Origin: an uncultured Lachnospiraceae bacterium
GTDB taxonomy: Bacteria; Bacillota; Clostridia; Lachnospirales; Lachnospiraceae
Reading direction: 5' to 3'
Length of the DNA stretch: 64,000 nt
Assembly: GCA_951802115.1 (NCBI GenBank)
Contig: CATOPL010000004.1
Span: forward strand, 124,001 to 188,000
Numbering within the stretch: position 1 is the stretch's first letter; the number at the start of each line of letters is the position of its first letter. The notes beneath the pieces are model-generated. The model was not told the DNA's origin, ran no database searches, and saw nothing but the letters and a program-made list of their open reading frames with translations. Position numbers and translations under genes: made by a program. Positions 1 through 8,487 of this stretch are shown here, in pieces.

Positions 1-122
1 ACCGTAACCGTTTCTTTTTTCTCTGCTGTCCCTGAACCGACCGTCTTCTTGCCGCATCCGTTCAGTCCCGCAATCAAAATCAAACCGGCAAGCAAGAACA
101 CCGGACATTTTTTCTTCTGCAT
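1..122 (-). CDS. Lipoprotein N-terminus, partial (probable solute-binding protein)
   Basis: Only the first 40 or so codons lie in the window; the gene runs off the left edge. Reading leftward from an ATG at 122, preceded by AAAGGGGGAACAGG, the product starts MQKKKCPVFLLAG and has a hydrophobic stretch followed by LNGC, a clear lipobox, so the mature protein should be lipid-anchored at the outer face of the membrane. A lysine- and threonine-rich linker follows. It lies 45 bp downstream of another lipoprotein gene on the same strand. That neighbour is a solute-binding protein, so this is probably one too, but no binding domain is visible. Confidence 0.6.
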   Translation of the reverse strand, partial: MQKKKCPVFLLAGLILIAGLNGCGKKTVGSGTAEKKETVT

Positions 123-167
123 GATAGCCTGTTCCCCCTTTATCCTGTTATGTTGCTCTCTTTTCTA

Positions 168-1958
168 TTATTTCCAGGGATTGCCGTTTGCAGAAACAGA
201 CTTCTGCTCTTCCAGCCAGGTATGCAGAAAACTGCGCAAAGAGCCCTGACATACCTGAGCAGAATATTTTTCTGCTGTCTCTTCCGTATATCCCTGCATG
301 AGAAACGCTACCTGATAAACCACATCGTCCTTAAGCTCCATATCTCCCTTTGTTATCAGCAGATATGGAAACGGATTTCCATCCCCTGCCACATCAAAGC
401 CAGCCCCTGCAAGTTCCTTTGCCTCTGCCCCGGTCATCGTCATGACCACATATTCTCCGTCATAAGAAGGCATAATCATACTTACAACATCTGTGTTGAT
501 TTTGCCTTTATACAGCTTTCCGGTAATTCCCTGTCTTAATTCCACAGCGCCTTCATGAAAACCACCCAGAGGAATCATGACCGCATCTGTCCCGGCTGCG
601 CTTCCCAGCGCCTTGCCAACCAGCTTCCCGGTTTCTTCCAGACTAAAATCCTCCGTACTTTCACAAAAATCAAGTTCTCCTGAGCTGCGCAGATAACTCT
701 GCTGCAGTTCATCCATCCGGACAATACACTGCGAACCGTCCACTCCATTCTCTCTGCGGAACCATTCTTTATAGACCTGTCCGATATCCGCCAGGATATG
801 CTCCCATCCGGCATAAGTCATCTGAAACGCCCGCCCGTCCCGAAGCGCCTGCTGCGCGTCATAGATCATGGAATCCTCCATGACATCAATACTTCTGACA
901 GGACTCATGACACACGGCGTCGTTTCATCAATGAACGTAGCCTGACCTTCCGGCGAATACATCAGCGACAAGAGTTTGACGGCATTTTCCAGCTTTTTTT
1001 CATTGCCCGGTTCCGTCAGGCGGCTGCTGATTCCGAAATAAAAAGTCGGACTGTACATATAGATATTTTTACTTCCGTCTTCACTGATAAATGGCATCAG
1101 ACCAAGTTCATCGCCGGTATCCGGAAGCTCTGTAATGTTCACAGTCTGTACTGCAGTGCAGAATACAGACTTTCTCTGTCCAAGATAATCAAGGATCAGA
1201 TCAGGATTATTTCTGTCCTCCGGATCCGTCTCGAACATTCCAATATCCATATACCGTTTTACATAATCCATGGTGTGTTCCCACATTCCCTCCGCAAGAA
1301 CGTCACCTGACAGGAAATCTCTCTCCCACTCAACCCCTTCGGGCGTTGTAAGCCAGTCGGTCTTGGCCAGATTGAAAACAGTGGAAAACGGACCGCCTGT
1401 AAGCTGTGTACCCAGCACACCAGGTATCAGCCCCTGCTCCCGGATCTCCCCGCACAGCGTCTCCAGTTCGGCAAAATCAGAGGGAATTTCCCATCCGTTT
1501 TCCTCCATCAGCGTTTTATTATAGTAAATACCATACATCGAATAACTGGTGGGAAGAAGATAAATCCCACCGTCGACAGAGACCTGATCGAGAACAGAAA
1601 CCGGAAAATCATTGATAAAATCATAACCGGACAAATCTGCCAGTCGCTCCTTTGCCAATTCTTCATCCAGGATCTGTGAAGTAATAAAAATATCCGGAAT
1701 ATCATCCGCACGCATCTGCGCCCAGCTGTAACCGGTAATGTTTCCTCCTGTATAAGAGATAAATTCCAGTTCCATTTCCGGATATGTATCATTTAACAAT
1801 TCAAGAAATTTTTCATATCTGCCATAGCTTCCCCAGGTCCCCCAGGTCAGAGCATCGCTGTTTTGTTCTGCACCTGCTCCGTCAGGAGCACACGCCTGCA
1901 GCAATATGGCGGCAGCAACAGACAGCAACAGAACTTTTTGTTTCAATCCTGCATACAT
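168..1958 (-). CDS. Extracellular solute-binding lipoprotein with 5'-nucleotidase-C-like tail
   Basis: The product (596 aa) is a family 1 type substrate-binding lipoprotein of an ABC transporter, probably for a sugar, held on the outer face of the membrane. The start is taken at the ATG at 1958 because GAGGAGAAAAG lies just upstream; an in-frame ATG seven codons earlier overlaps that site. Residues 8-23 form a signal peptide ending LLQAC, with Cys23 as lipidation site. Residues about 35-400 carry typical binding-protein motifs (DDIPDIF, YGIYYNKTLMEENGW). Residues about 440-580 resemble the C-terminal domain of 5'-nucleotidases (GKINTDVVSMIMP, VVMTMTGAEAKEL), an unusual addition. No permease genes are adjacent within the window, so the substrate is unknown. 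Confidence 0.82.
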   Translation of the reverse strand: MYAGLKQKVLLLSVAAAILLQACAPDGAGAEQNSDALTWGTWGSYGRYEKFLELLNDTYPEMELEFISYTGGNITGYSWAQMRADDIPDIFITSQILDEELAKERLADLSGYDFINDFPVSVLDQVSVDGGIYLLPTSYSMYGIYYNKTLMEENGWEIPSDFAELETLCGEIREQGLIPGVLGTQLTGGPFSTVFNLAKTDWLTTPEGVEWERDFLSGDVLAEGMWEHTMDYVKRYMDIGMFETDPEDRNNPDLILDYLGQRKSVFCTAVQTVNITELPDTGDELGLMPFISEDGSKNIYMYSPTFYFGISSRLTEPGNEKKLENAVKLLSLMYSPEGQATFIDETTPCVMSPVRSIDVMEDSMIYDAQQALRDGRAFQMTYAGWEHILADIGQVYKEWFRRENGVDGSQCIVRMDELQQSYLRSSGELDFCESTEDFSLEETGKLVGKALGSAAGTDAVMIPLGGFHEGAVELRQGITGKLYKGKINTDVVSMIMPSYDGEYVVMTMTGAEAKELAGAGFDVAGDGNPFPYLLITKGDMELKDDVVYQVAFLMQGYTEETAEKYSAQVCQGSLRSFLHTWLEEQKSVSANGNPWK

Positions 1959-2153
1959 AAAGGCCTTTTCTCCTCTCATTTTTTACCTTATTGTATGTAT
2001 CTATTTTACATATGGGAATTGAAAAAGTCAAGATTGCCCGGACCGGACAGACTTTTGCACACAACAATCAGACATATAATTTTTTAATTTCTGAATACAC
2101 TAGAATGTGTGTAAAAATAAACCATTTCAGAACAGAGACATGGAGGAACAACT

Positions 2154-3131
2154 ATGTGCACCAGCATCGCCATGAATACCAACGACTTTTATTTTGGACG
2201 CACCATGGATCTCAACCAGGAATTTCATACTTCTGTAGTTATCACTCCCAGAAATTATCCTGTTGCGTTCCGACGTTCCAGCGTACTAAGACGACACAAC
2301 GCTTTCATCGGTATGGCAGCGGTTATTGACAACTATCCGCTTTACGCAGAAGCTGCAAATGAAAAAGGGCTCTGTATGGCAGCTCTGAACTTCCCGGACA
2401 ACGCCTGGTATTCCGCAAAAGAAGATCCCCGTAAAACAAATATTTCTCCTTTTGAACTGATCCACTGGATACTCGGACAGTGTGACTCTGTAAAAGAAGC
2501 GCGTCACCTCCTTGAAACTACGCACCTTGTCCATATCCCATTCAGCAGCGATCTGCCTCTGACGCCTCTGCACTGGCATATCGCAGACAGGGAATGCTCC
2601 ATCACACTGGAAAATACCCGGGATGGTCTGAATGTGTATGATAATTCTGTAGGTGTCCTGACCAATAATCCTGCTTTTCAATTCCAGCTCACCAATCTTT
2701 GCCAGTATATGAATCTGGTTTCCGGTTACCCCAAAAACTGTTTCAGCAGTCTTGAAGGCATTGCTCCCTTCGGGCAGGGACTTGGAAGTTTTGGGCTGCC
2801 CGGTGACTATTCACCATCTTCCCGTTTTGTAAAAGTTGCATATCTGCTTCTGAATTCTGTATGCGACAAAGACGACTCCAGCAGCCTTTCGCAATTCTTT
2901 CACCTGCTGGATTCTGTGTCGATCGTAAAAGGAAGCGTGCTGTCCCAGCAAGATGCATGTGATATGACCACTTATGCCTGCTGTATCAACGCCACCAGAG
3001 GCGTCTACTATTATAAAACCTATACCAACAGCCAGTTCACAGCCGTCACGCTCAGACACGAAAATCTGGATACGGACGTGCTGCGTATTTTTCCTCTGAC
3101 GGTATCTCAGCAGATCGCCTGGGCAAATTAA
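2154..3131 (+). CDS. bsh: Choloylglycine hydrolase family protein (probable bile salt hydrolase)
   Basis: An Ntn-type amidase of 325 aa that should cleave the amide of glycine- or taurine-conjugated bile acids. After removal of Met1, Cys2 becomes the nucleophile. Family positions are all present: Cys2, Arg16, Asp19, Asn79 (in AALNFP), Asn172 (in LTNNPAF) and Arg224 (in SSRFVK). An Asn at position 79 is the residue found in bile salt hydrolases, while penicillin V acylases tend to have Tyr there, so bile salts are the more likely substrate. The ATG follows ATGGAGGAACAACT. There is no signal peptide, as expected for a cytoplasmic enzyme. The gene stands alone, divergent from the lipoprotein genes, with its own terminator. 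Acylase activity on other amides cannot be excluded. Confidence 0.85.
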   Translation: MCTSIAMNTNDFYFGRTMDLNQEFHTSVVITPRNYPVAFRRSSVLRRHNAFIGMAAVIDNYPLYAEAANEKGLCMAALNFPDNAWYSAKEDPRKTNISPFELIHWILGQCDSVKEARHLLETTHLVHIPFSSDLPLTPLHWHIADRECSITLENTRDGLNVYDNSVGVLTNNPAFQFQLTNLCQYMNLVSGYPKNCFSSLEGIAPFGQGLGSFGLPGDYSPSSRFVKVAYLLLNSVCDKDDSSSLSQFFHLLDSVSIVKGSVLSQQDACDMTTYACCINATRGVYYYKTYTNSQFTAVTLRHENLDTDVLRIFPLTVSQQIAWAN

Positions 3132-3140
3132 ACAGACTTA

Positions 3141-3194
3141 AAGGCTGTCAAAACCGGAAAGTCCGGAAAATGACAGCCTTGTATTTGTTTTTTT
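3141..3194 (+). terminator. Rho-independent terminator after the bile salt hydrolase gene
   Basis: AAGGCTGTCA at 3141-3150 pairs perfectly with TGACAGCCTT at 3171-3180, with an inner small stem (CCGG repeats) in the loop, followed by TTTGTTTTTTT. It lies 10 bp past the stop codon of the hydrolase gene. Confidence 0.8.
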
Positions 3195-3975
3195 ATAATG
3201 CATGAAAAATCGGTTTCATCTTTTCATAAGCACAGAATTCACGGAATCCTATGGATTTCAGCATTTCTTTTGTCTCCCGAATGTATGCACCCAGATGTTC
3301 CCGTTCATGACTGTCGCTTCCTATCGTCAGGATTTCGCCTCCCAGTTCCCGGTAAAGCTGCAGAATTGCCCTGGATGGAGTACTGTCAGAAAGCCCGTAT
3401 CTGTGGGAAGATGAATTCACTTCGATACCTTTTCCGTTTTTGATCACCTTTTTCAAAATCTGTTCCACATAAGGCGCGACCCTTTCAAATGGATAGACGC
3501 CTTTCTCATCATAGCGCACGATCAGGTCCATATGTCCGAGCACACTATAATCCTGATAGTGATCCACCAGCTTCATCAGTTCCTCATAATAGCGTTCATT
3601 ATATTGCTGCTGTGTACGTCCTTTCTGAAAATCCTGTGTCCAGAACTCCTGATCCTCCACCTGATGGACTGATCTTTCACCCCATAATCCACATGGTCTG
3701 TAAAACAGATCTCATCCAATCCCCTCTGAATGGCATCTTTTACCACATCCTCCATCGGGTAAACAGAATCATCGCTGGATTCTGTATGTACATGATAAGA
3801 TACCAGCGTCAAAAGGTCTAAAATCTGATGCAAGCTTGCTTGCAAGAGGATTTTTGAACTTGGGACCCGCCAAAAACATGAAAAAGTAGCCCGATTAAGG
3901 CGGATTTTGAATGTTTTTGAGGATTGCGGGAGCACAAAGTGCGGAGCAATCCGGTATCAGAGAATCTGCTAACAT
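3193..3975 (-). pseudogene. hisJ: Broken histidinol-phosphatase (PHP family), disrupted by a miniature element
   Basis: Pieces of a HisJ-type PHP phosphatase (histidinol phosphate to histidinol) are recognisable in two frames. The start ATG-TTA-GCA-GAT (MLAD) survives at 3975 behind AAAGGAGAA. The next codons, YHVHTESSDD, follow only after a 164 bp insertion (3799-3962). The PHP motif CFTDHVDYGVKDQ then runs straight into HQVEDQEFWTQDF in another frame near 3660, so roughly 90 internal residues have been deleted with a frameshift. The C-terminal half, ending with TIGSDSHEREHLGAYI, is intact. Three lesions (insertion, deletion, frameshift) make this a clear pseudogene. Confidence 0.85.
3799..3962. 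repeat. MITE-like element, copy 1 (right end missing)
   Basis: This 164 bp segment is nearly identical to 37045-37208. It begins GATACCAGCGTCAAAAGGTCT and ends CCGGTATCAGAG. It has split the start of the histidinol phosphatase gene: removing it restores GCA-GAT-TAT-CAT (ADYH). Compared with the full copy at 37 kb it lacks the right terminal inverted repeat, so it was probably trimmed after insertion. It has no coding capacity for a transposase and would need one in trans. Confidence 0.75.
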
Positions 3976-4119
3976 TTTCATTTCTCCTTTTAAGCCAGAC
4001 GGCGCCGGATGAATTTCCTGTCTGATTCCTGATCCATCTGTATTTTTTATCATGCCAGTATACTGCTAAAAACGCATACACCGAAACAAATCTGAACACT
4101 GCTTCTTTGCGTCCGTTCG

Positions 4120-5631
4120 TCACCGTTCGTGGGAAGAAGTTATCCTCCCATACCGTTTTGTGACGGACAGGATCTCCTCTTTCAGTTCCTGTGAAAGCTC
4201 TCCTTTTACAAGCCTCCATTTCCAGTTGGTCCCCAGAGTGGATGGCTGATTCATCCGACACTTGTTATCCCGCCCCATATAATCCTGCATGGGAATGATG
4301 CAGGTGTCGGATCTGCTGCGCATCACCAGCGCAATAAAAGACCGGTACAGCTGTTTTGCCGGTGTATACTGGTCGCAAAGATAGTCCCGCGCCATCTGCC
4401 GTTCTTCTTTGGAAATACTTTTAAACCATCCGGTAATCGTCTCGTTGTCATGTGTTCCTGTATACGCGGCGCTGTTTTCCGGATAATTATGAGGAAGATA
4501 GTCATTGGCAGAACCGGTATCCCTCGAATCAAAAGCAAACTCCAGCACTTTCATCCCCGGAAAACCGCTCTCACGGACCAGTTTCCGGACAGAATCCGTC
4601 ACATACCCCAGATCTTCAGCGATTACCTGATGACGGCCCAGACGCTGTTCCATGCAGCGGAACAGATCAATGCCAGGCCCTTTCTCCCAGTGCCCTTTTC
4701 TGGCATTCTCTGCCCCGTACGGAATCGAATAATACTCGTCAAATCCCCGGAAATGATCAATCCTTACCACGTCATACATCTGAAAGCAATACCACATCCG
4801 CGATATCCACCAGTCATAGCCGGTCATTTTATGGTATTCCCAGCGGTAAAGAGGATTGCCCCAGAGCTGTCCATCCGCAGAAAAACCGTCCGGCGGACAT
4901 CCGGCCACGGCGAGTGGAACATTTTGCTCATCCAGCTGGAACAGTTCCGGGTGCGCCCAGGTATCAGCGCTGTCCATCGCCACATAGATCGGAATATCGC
5001 CGATAATCCGGATACCCTGTTGATTGGCATATGCTTTCAGCCGCCTCCACTGGCTGAAAAATTTATATTGAAGGTACTGTTGAAATTCAATATCATAATA
5101 CAGTTCTCTTCGATAATAATCCATGGCATTTTCCCACCGAAGACGGATATCTTCCGCCCACTCTGTCCACGGCACGCCTTCAAAGCGGTCCTTGACCGCC
5201 ATAAACAGCGCATAATCGGCAAGCCACCAGCGATTTTCTTCTACAAACTGTACATATTCCGGATTTTCACTGATTTTACTGCGTTCATAAGCTTTTCTAA
5301 GAAGCGGATACCGGCTTCTATATATTTTCTCGTAATCAATATCATCCGCATTTTTTCCAAAATCTGCATGTTTACACTCTTTTTCTGTCAGTACACCCTC
5401 AGCAATCAACTCTTCCAGGCTGATAAAATAAGGATTTCCTGCAAAAGTAGAAAAAGACTGGTAGGGAGAATCTCCATAGCTGGTAGGACCCAGCGGTAAA
5501 ATCTGCCAGTAGGTCTGCCCTGCCTCTTTCAGCCAGTCAACAAAATCATAGGCGCTTTGGGAAAAACACCCGATGCCGAATCGTCCCGGCAGGCTTGACA
5601 CGGAAAGCAAAATGCCTGCTGCTCTGTTCAT
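4120..5631 (-). CDS. malQ: 4-alpha-glucanotransferase (amylomaltase, GH77)
   Basis: The enzyme (503 aa, normal for the family) transfers alpha-1,4-glucan segments between maltooligosaccharides in the cytoplasm and serves maltose or glycogen breakdown. The N-terminus GILLSVSSLPGRFGIGCFS and LPLGPTSYGDSPYQSFS are family signatures. The GH77 catalytic residues are visible: the nucleophile Asp in VVRIDHFRGFDEY, the acid/base Glu in VIAEDLGYVT, and the stabilising Asp in GTHDNETITGW. The ATG at 5631 follows GAGAGGGGATATGG. It appears to be transcribed alone; the only gene just downstream on the strand is the broken phosphatase. Confidence 0.95.
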   Translation of the reverse strand: MNRAAGILLSVSSLPGRFGIGCFSQSAYDFVDWLKEAGQTYWQILPLGPTSYGDSPYQSFSTFAGNPYFISLEELIAEGVLTEKECKHADFGKNADDIDYEKIYRSRYPLLRKAYERSKISENPEYVQFVEENRWWLADYALFMAVKDRFEGVPWTEWAEDIRLRWENAMDYYRRELYYDIEFQQYLQYKFFSQWRRLKAYANQQGIRIIGDIPIYVAMDSADTWAHPELFQLDEQNVPLAVAGCPPDGFSADGQLWGNPLYRWEYHKMTGYDWWISRMWYCFQMYDVVRIDHFRGFDEYYSIPYGAENARKGHWEKGPGIDLFRCMEQRLGRHQVIAEDLGYVTDSVRKLVRESGFPGMKVLEFAFDSRDTGSANDYLPHNYPENSAAYTGTHDNETITGWFKSISKEERQMARDYLCDQYTPAKQLYRSFIALVMRSRSDTCIIPMQDYMGRDNKCRMNQPSTLGTNWKWRLVKGELSQELKEEILSVTKRYGRITSSHER

Positions 5632-5719
5632 CTTCCATATCCCCTCTCATTCATAGTCTTTGGTTTCCACAAAAATCCAAAATGGTCGGAAACTTTCGGA
5701 CCGTTTTTTCCGTTATAAA

Positions 5720-6172
5720 TCACTTTTGAAGACGGTACGGCGCAGAGGCGCTGCACAAGATATAATCAATCCTCATGCCCGGAGTCCGGCTTTCTTCCCG
5801 GCTCTCCCAGCCGTCGATCACACCTTCCACGCTAACGCCGCTGTCGCGTTTTTGCCAGTTCATAAATATCCTGCCACCAGCCCATATAACCGTATAAAAC
5901 CAGTCGCTGCATCCGCCGGCGCGGATTCTGAACGCCTTTCTGGCCTTCCAGTTATCGTATTCCCGGCAGCTGCTGATGTAAATCGGCGTACATGATCTCC
6001 TCATACAGACAGAACAGCGCCATCCCTTCATCGTATCTGCCGTATCCGATCTTGATCGGCTCCCAGAGTCAGGAGCCGGATACTCCGGCTTTTAAAACCC
6101 CTGTGCCACACAGAGAGCATGATGGTCCTCCCGCACCGTCGTTTCCTGATCCTTGCAGGTAAACATTCCATC
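5720..6172 (-). pseudogene. Decayed endonuclease/exonuclease/phosphatase family gene
   Basis: Fragments of an EEP-fold hydrolase of a type common in Lachnospiraceae are spread over at least two frames on the minus strand. From 5' to 3': REDHHALCVAQGF near 6130, EPIKIGYGRYDEGMALF near 6040, EYDNWKARKAF and SDWFYTVIWAGG near 5900, then GVIDGWESREESR and MRIDYILCSASAP near 5750. A full member has about 260-280 residues; here the 5' end and the catalytic DFN segment are missing and frames change, so no functional protein can be made. The family call rests on remembered motif order and is moderately secure. Confidence 0.65.
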
Positions 6173-6554
6173 TGTTTTTTCAAATGTCGAAAAAACAAAT
6201 GCAAATCATTGACAACATCTGCATATTTTTGCGCTTTTATTGCGCAATTTTCATGCAACTTAAATATAATTCCTGTGCGCAGGAAATACAACTGTTTTTC
6301 ATATATTTCTGTTTTTTCATTGTGTTGCACAATTTTCTCTTCTTGTTTTTGTAAAAAATGCATAAAATTCAGAAAACAACATCTGCTCTGCATGGAGCGA
6401 AAGAGAGAAAAAGGTTGCTTTACTCATGTCTGAATGTTATGCTGTTGTCAATAATGAATCACCGGTCTCATACCGGTTAACGGCAGAAGCTTCAGACAAA
6501 ACTACAGATGAAAGACCGTGAGAAATTCTACAGAAAAGCAGGAGCAGACAGGCA
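6173..6554. other. Gene-free stretch upstream of the GNAT operon
   Basis: This AT-rich interval separates the decayed gene from the GNAT - DUF3788 - LacI operon and presumably holds its promoter. A short perfect inverted repeat, TTCCTG-TGCG-CAGGAA, lies at 6270-6285 and could be an operator. No promoter hexamers, RNA family or gene could be assigned with any confidence. Confidence 0.3.
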
Positions 6555-6986
6555 ATGATACGCACATTTCAATTTACTGATCTAACCGACGTTATGCAGA
6601 TCTGGCTGAATGCAAATATCCAGGCACACCGTTTCATACCGGCACTCTACTGGCAGGAGCACTTTGAACATGTGAAAAAAATGATTCCATCCGCAGAACT
6701 GTATGTATCTGAAAATACATCTGGCGTCCTGAATGGTTTCATTGGCCTGTCCGGCGATTATATTGCAGGGATTTTTGTAGCAGAAGACGCCCGTTCCAGA
6801 GGAATCGGAAAACAGCTGCTGAACCATGCAAAGCTGATCCGGAAAACGCTGAGTTTAAACGTCTATCAGAAAAATGAACGCGCAGTCCGGTTCTATTTAC
6901 GGGAAGGATTTGCAATCCAATCCCAGAATACAGATCCGGACACCGAAGAAACAGAACATCTCATGACATGGAGGAAACACTTATGA
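6555..6986 (+). CDS. GNAT family N-acetyltransferase (YjaB-like)
   Basis: A 143 aa acetyl-CoA dependent acetyltransferase. The acetyl-CoA loop is seen as VAEDARSRGIGKQLLNHA (about residues 76-93), followed by the motif B strand SLNVYQKNERAVRFYLREGF, which is typical of the YjaB/YafP type. The substrate is unknown. An AGGAG lies about 10 bp before the ATG. The stop overlaps the next start as ATGA, so the gene is translationally coupled to the DUF3788 gene and forms an operon with it and the LacI regulator. Confidence 0.85.
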   Translation: MIRTFQFTDLTDVMQIWLNANIQAHRFIPALYWQEHFEHVKKMIPSAELYVSENTSGVLNGFIGLSGDYIAGIFVAEDARSRGIGKQLLNHAKLIRKTLSLNVYQKNERAVRFYLREGFAIQSQNTDPDTEETEHLMTWRKHL

Positions 6987-7444
6987 TCGATCTGCAGGAC
7001 CGGACTGTCTGCCCTACGCTGGAAGAAATCGGCGCCTATGTCGGAAATCCGCTTTTTCAGAATTTCTGTTCCGGAATTCTGTCCGATTACCAGTGCAAAG
7101 AAAAAATCGAATACAGTTCCTGCAGCTGGGAACGCGGATGGAATGTCAAATTCAGAAAATCAGGAAAAACTCTCTGCACTGTCTATCCTCAGGAATCCTT
7201 TTTTACCGTGCTGGTCGTAGTGGGAACCAAAGAAAAGGAAGCCGTATCTGCTATCCTGCCTGACTGCAGCGCCTCACTGCGGGAAATCTATGCTCAGACT
7301 AAGGAAGGAAACGGACAAAAATGGCTAATGATCGACCTAGAAGATCCCGACCGGCTCTATGATGACGTATTACGTCTGATTCGGATCCGCAGCGCCAAAG
7401 ATCCGCACAGAACAACGAAAAAGAAACCGGAAACACCTTTTTAA
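6983..7444 (+). CDS. DUF3788-type protein
   Basis: The ATG at 6983 overlaps the preceding stop (ATGA) and follows ATGGAGGAAACACTT; a slightly longer reading from 6968 would have no binding site. The 153 aa product resembles DUF3788 proteins: the N-terminus PTLEEIGAYVG, a central CSWERGWNVKFRKSGKTLCTVYP, then FTVLVVVGTKEKEAV and a C-terminal WLMIDLEDPDRLYDDVLRLI. These small cytoplasmic proteins have no established function and often sit near acetyltransferases and small regulators. No signal peptide or membrane segment is present. Its tail is basic (KKKPETPF). Confidence 0.7.
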   Translation: MIDLQDRTVCPTLEEIGAYVGNPLFQNFCSGILSDYQCKEKIEYSSCSWERGWNVKFRKSGKTLCTVYPQESFFTVLVVVGTKEKEAVSAILPDCSASLREIYAQTKEGNGQKWLMIDLEDPDRLYDDVLRLIRIRSAKDPHRTTKKKPETPF

Positions 7445-7461
7445 ATCAAGGAGAAATTTTT

Positions 7462-8481
7462 ATGGCAGTCACAATCCGGGACGTCGCCGCTCTTGCCGGA
7501 GTATCCCCGTCCACTGTATCCCGCACCTGTAAAAATCACCCGTCCATCAGCCGGGAGACCAAAGAAAAAGTGCGCCGCGCCATGCTGCAGCTTGGTTATG
7601 AACCGAACGTTCCTTCCTCCGCCGAAAAAGCGTCCCAGCTCATCGGGATTATCCTTCCTCCATCTTCCAGAGATGTCTATGAAAACGCCTTTTATCTGGA
7701 AGCGATCCGGGGCGTCAGCCAGTTCTGCAACAACAGGGAATATGTCAGTACCGTTGTCACCGGACAGGATGACAAAGAACTCCTCGGCGCTGTCCGTACA
7801 CTGGCAAAAGACGAGCATGCCGGAGGGTTTGTCGTCCTGTATTCCAGAGAACAGGATCCCATTATCGATTATCTGTACAACGAAGGTCTGCTCTATGTAC
7901 TGATCGGTAAAGCCAAACAATACGCCAATCAGACGATCTACATTGACAACGACAACCTGCTGGCCGGGCAGGAGGCCACCGAATATCTTTACAGCCTCGG
8001 CCACCGGAAAATTGCCTATGTCGGCAGTGAATATAGCATGCTTTTTTCCGCTGAACGCAGGGCAGGCTATCAGCTTGCCCTGGCCAGACATGATCTGCCT
8101 CTGATTGCGGACTACTGTATCGAAGCAGACCAGATTTCTCTGGACAGCAACGCTCCTTTTCATGAGCTGATCCGGCAAAAAGACCGTCCGACCGCGGTGG
8201 TCGCCAGTGACGATATCCTGGCAGTCGCCCTGAAAAGAGTCTGTATGCAGCAGGGTCTTTCTGTGCCCGAAGATCTGTCCATCGTCTCTTTTAACAACTC
8301 TCTCTTTGCCCGCATCACATCACCGCAGCTTACTTCCATCGACATTAACTCCTTACAGCTGGGCATTGAGGCCGCTTCTCAGCTTATCAATCACATTGAA
8401 AATCCGAATCTGCTGGCCACCAAGATTATCGTTCCCCATTCTCTGATCATCCGCGGCAGCTGTCGACGGCTCGACGGCTGA
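7462..8481 (+). CDS. LacI-family transcriptional regulator
   Basis: A 339 aa repressor. Residues 1-50 form the LacI helix-turn-helix with the recognition segment IRDVAALAGVSPSTVSR, and the hinge helix follows. Residues about 60-335 are a periplasmic-binding-protein type sensor (GIILPPSS, GHRKIAYVGSEY, RPTAVVASDDILAVALKR, SLIIRGSCRRL), which should bind a sugar or related ligand. The ATG follows AAGGAGAAATTTTT. It lies 17 bp after the DUF3788 gene. No carbohydrate genes are immediately adjacent, so the regulon is unknown; malQ, 2 kb away, is a possible target. It ends 6 bp from the convergent Bce permease gene with no terminator between them. Confidence 0.92.
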   Translation: MAVTIRDVAALAGVSPSTVSRTCKNHPSISRETKEKVRRAMLQLGYEPNVPSSAEKASQLIGIILPPSSRDVYENAFYLEAIRGVSQFCNNREYVSTVVTGQDDKELLGAVRTLAKDEHAGGFVVLYSREQDPIIDYLYNEGLLYVLIGKAKQYANQTIYIDNDNLLAGQEATEYLYSLGHRKIAYVGSEYSMLFSAERRAGYQLALARHDLPLIADYCIEADQISLDSNAPFHELIRQKDRPTAVVASDDILAVALKRVCMQQGLSVPEDLSIVSFNNSLFARITSPQLTSIDINSLQLGIEAASQLINHIENPNLLATKIIVPHSLIIRGSCRRLDG

Positions 8482-8487
8482 GCTGAT

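Noticed and set aside
4450-5499. 349-codon plus-strand ORF opposite malQ
   Set aside because: The malQ frame carries all GH77 catalytic motifs; the opposite frame is low-complexity and unlike any family.
7441-8178. 245-codon minus-strand ORF opposite the LacI regulator
   Set aside because: It is the complement of a well supported LacI gene, with no recognisable domain.
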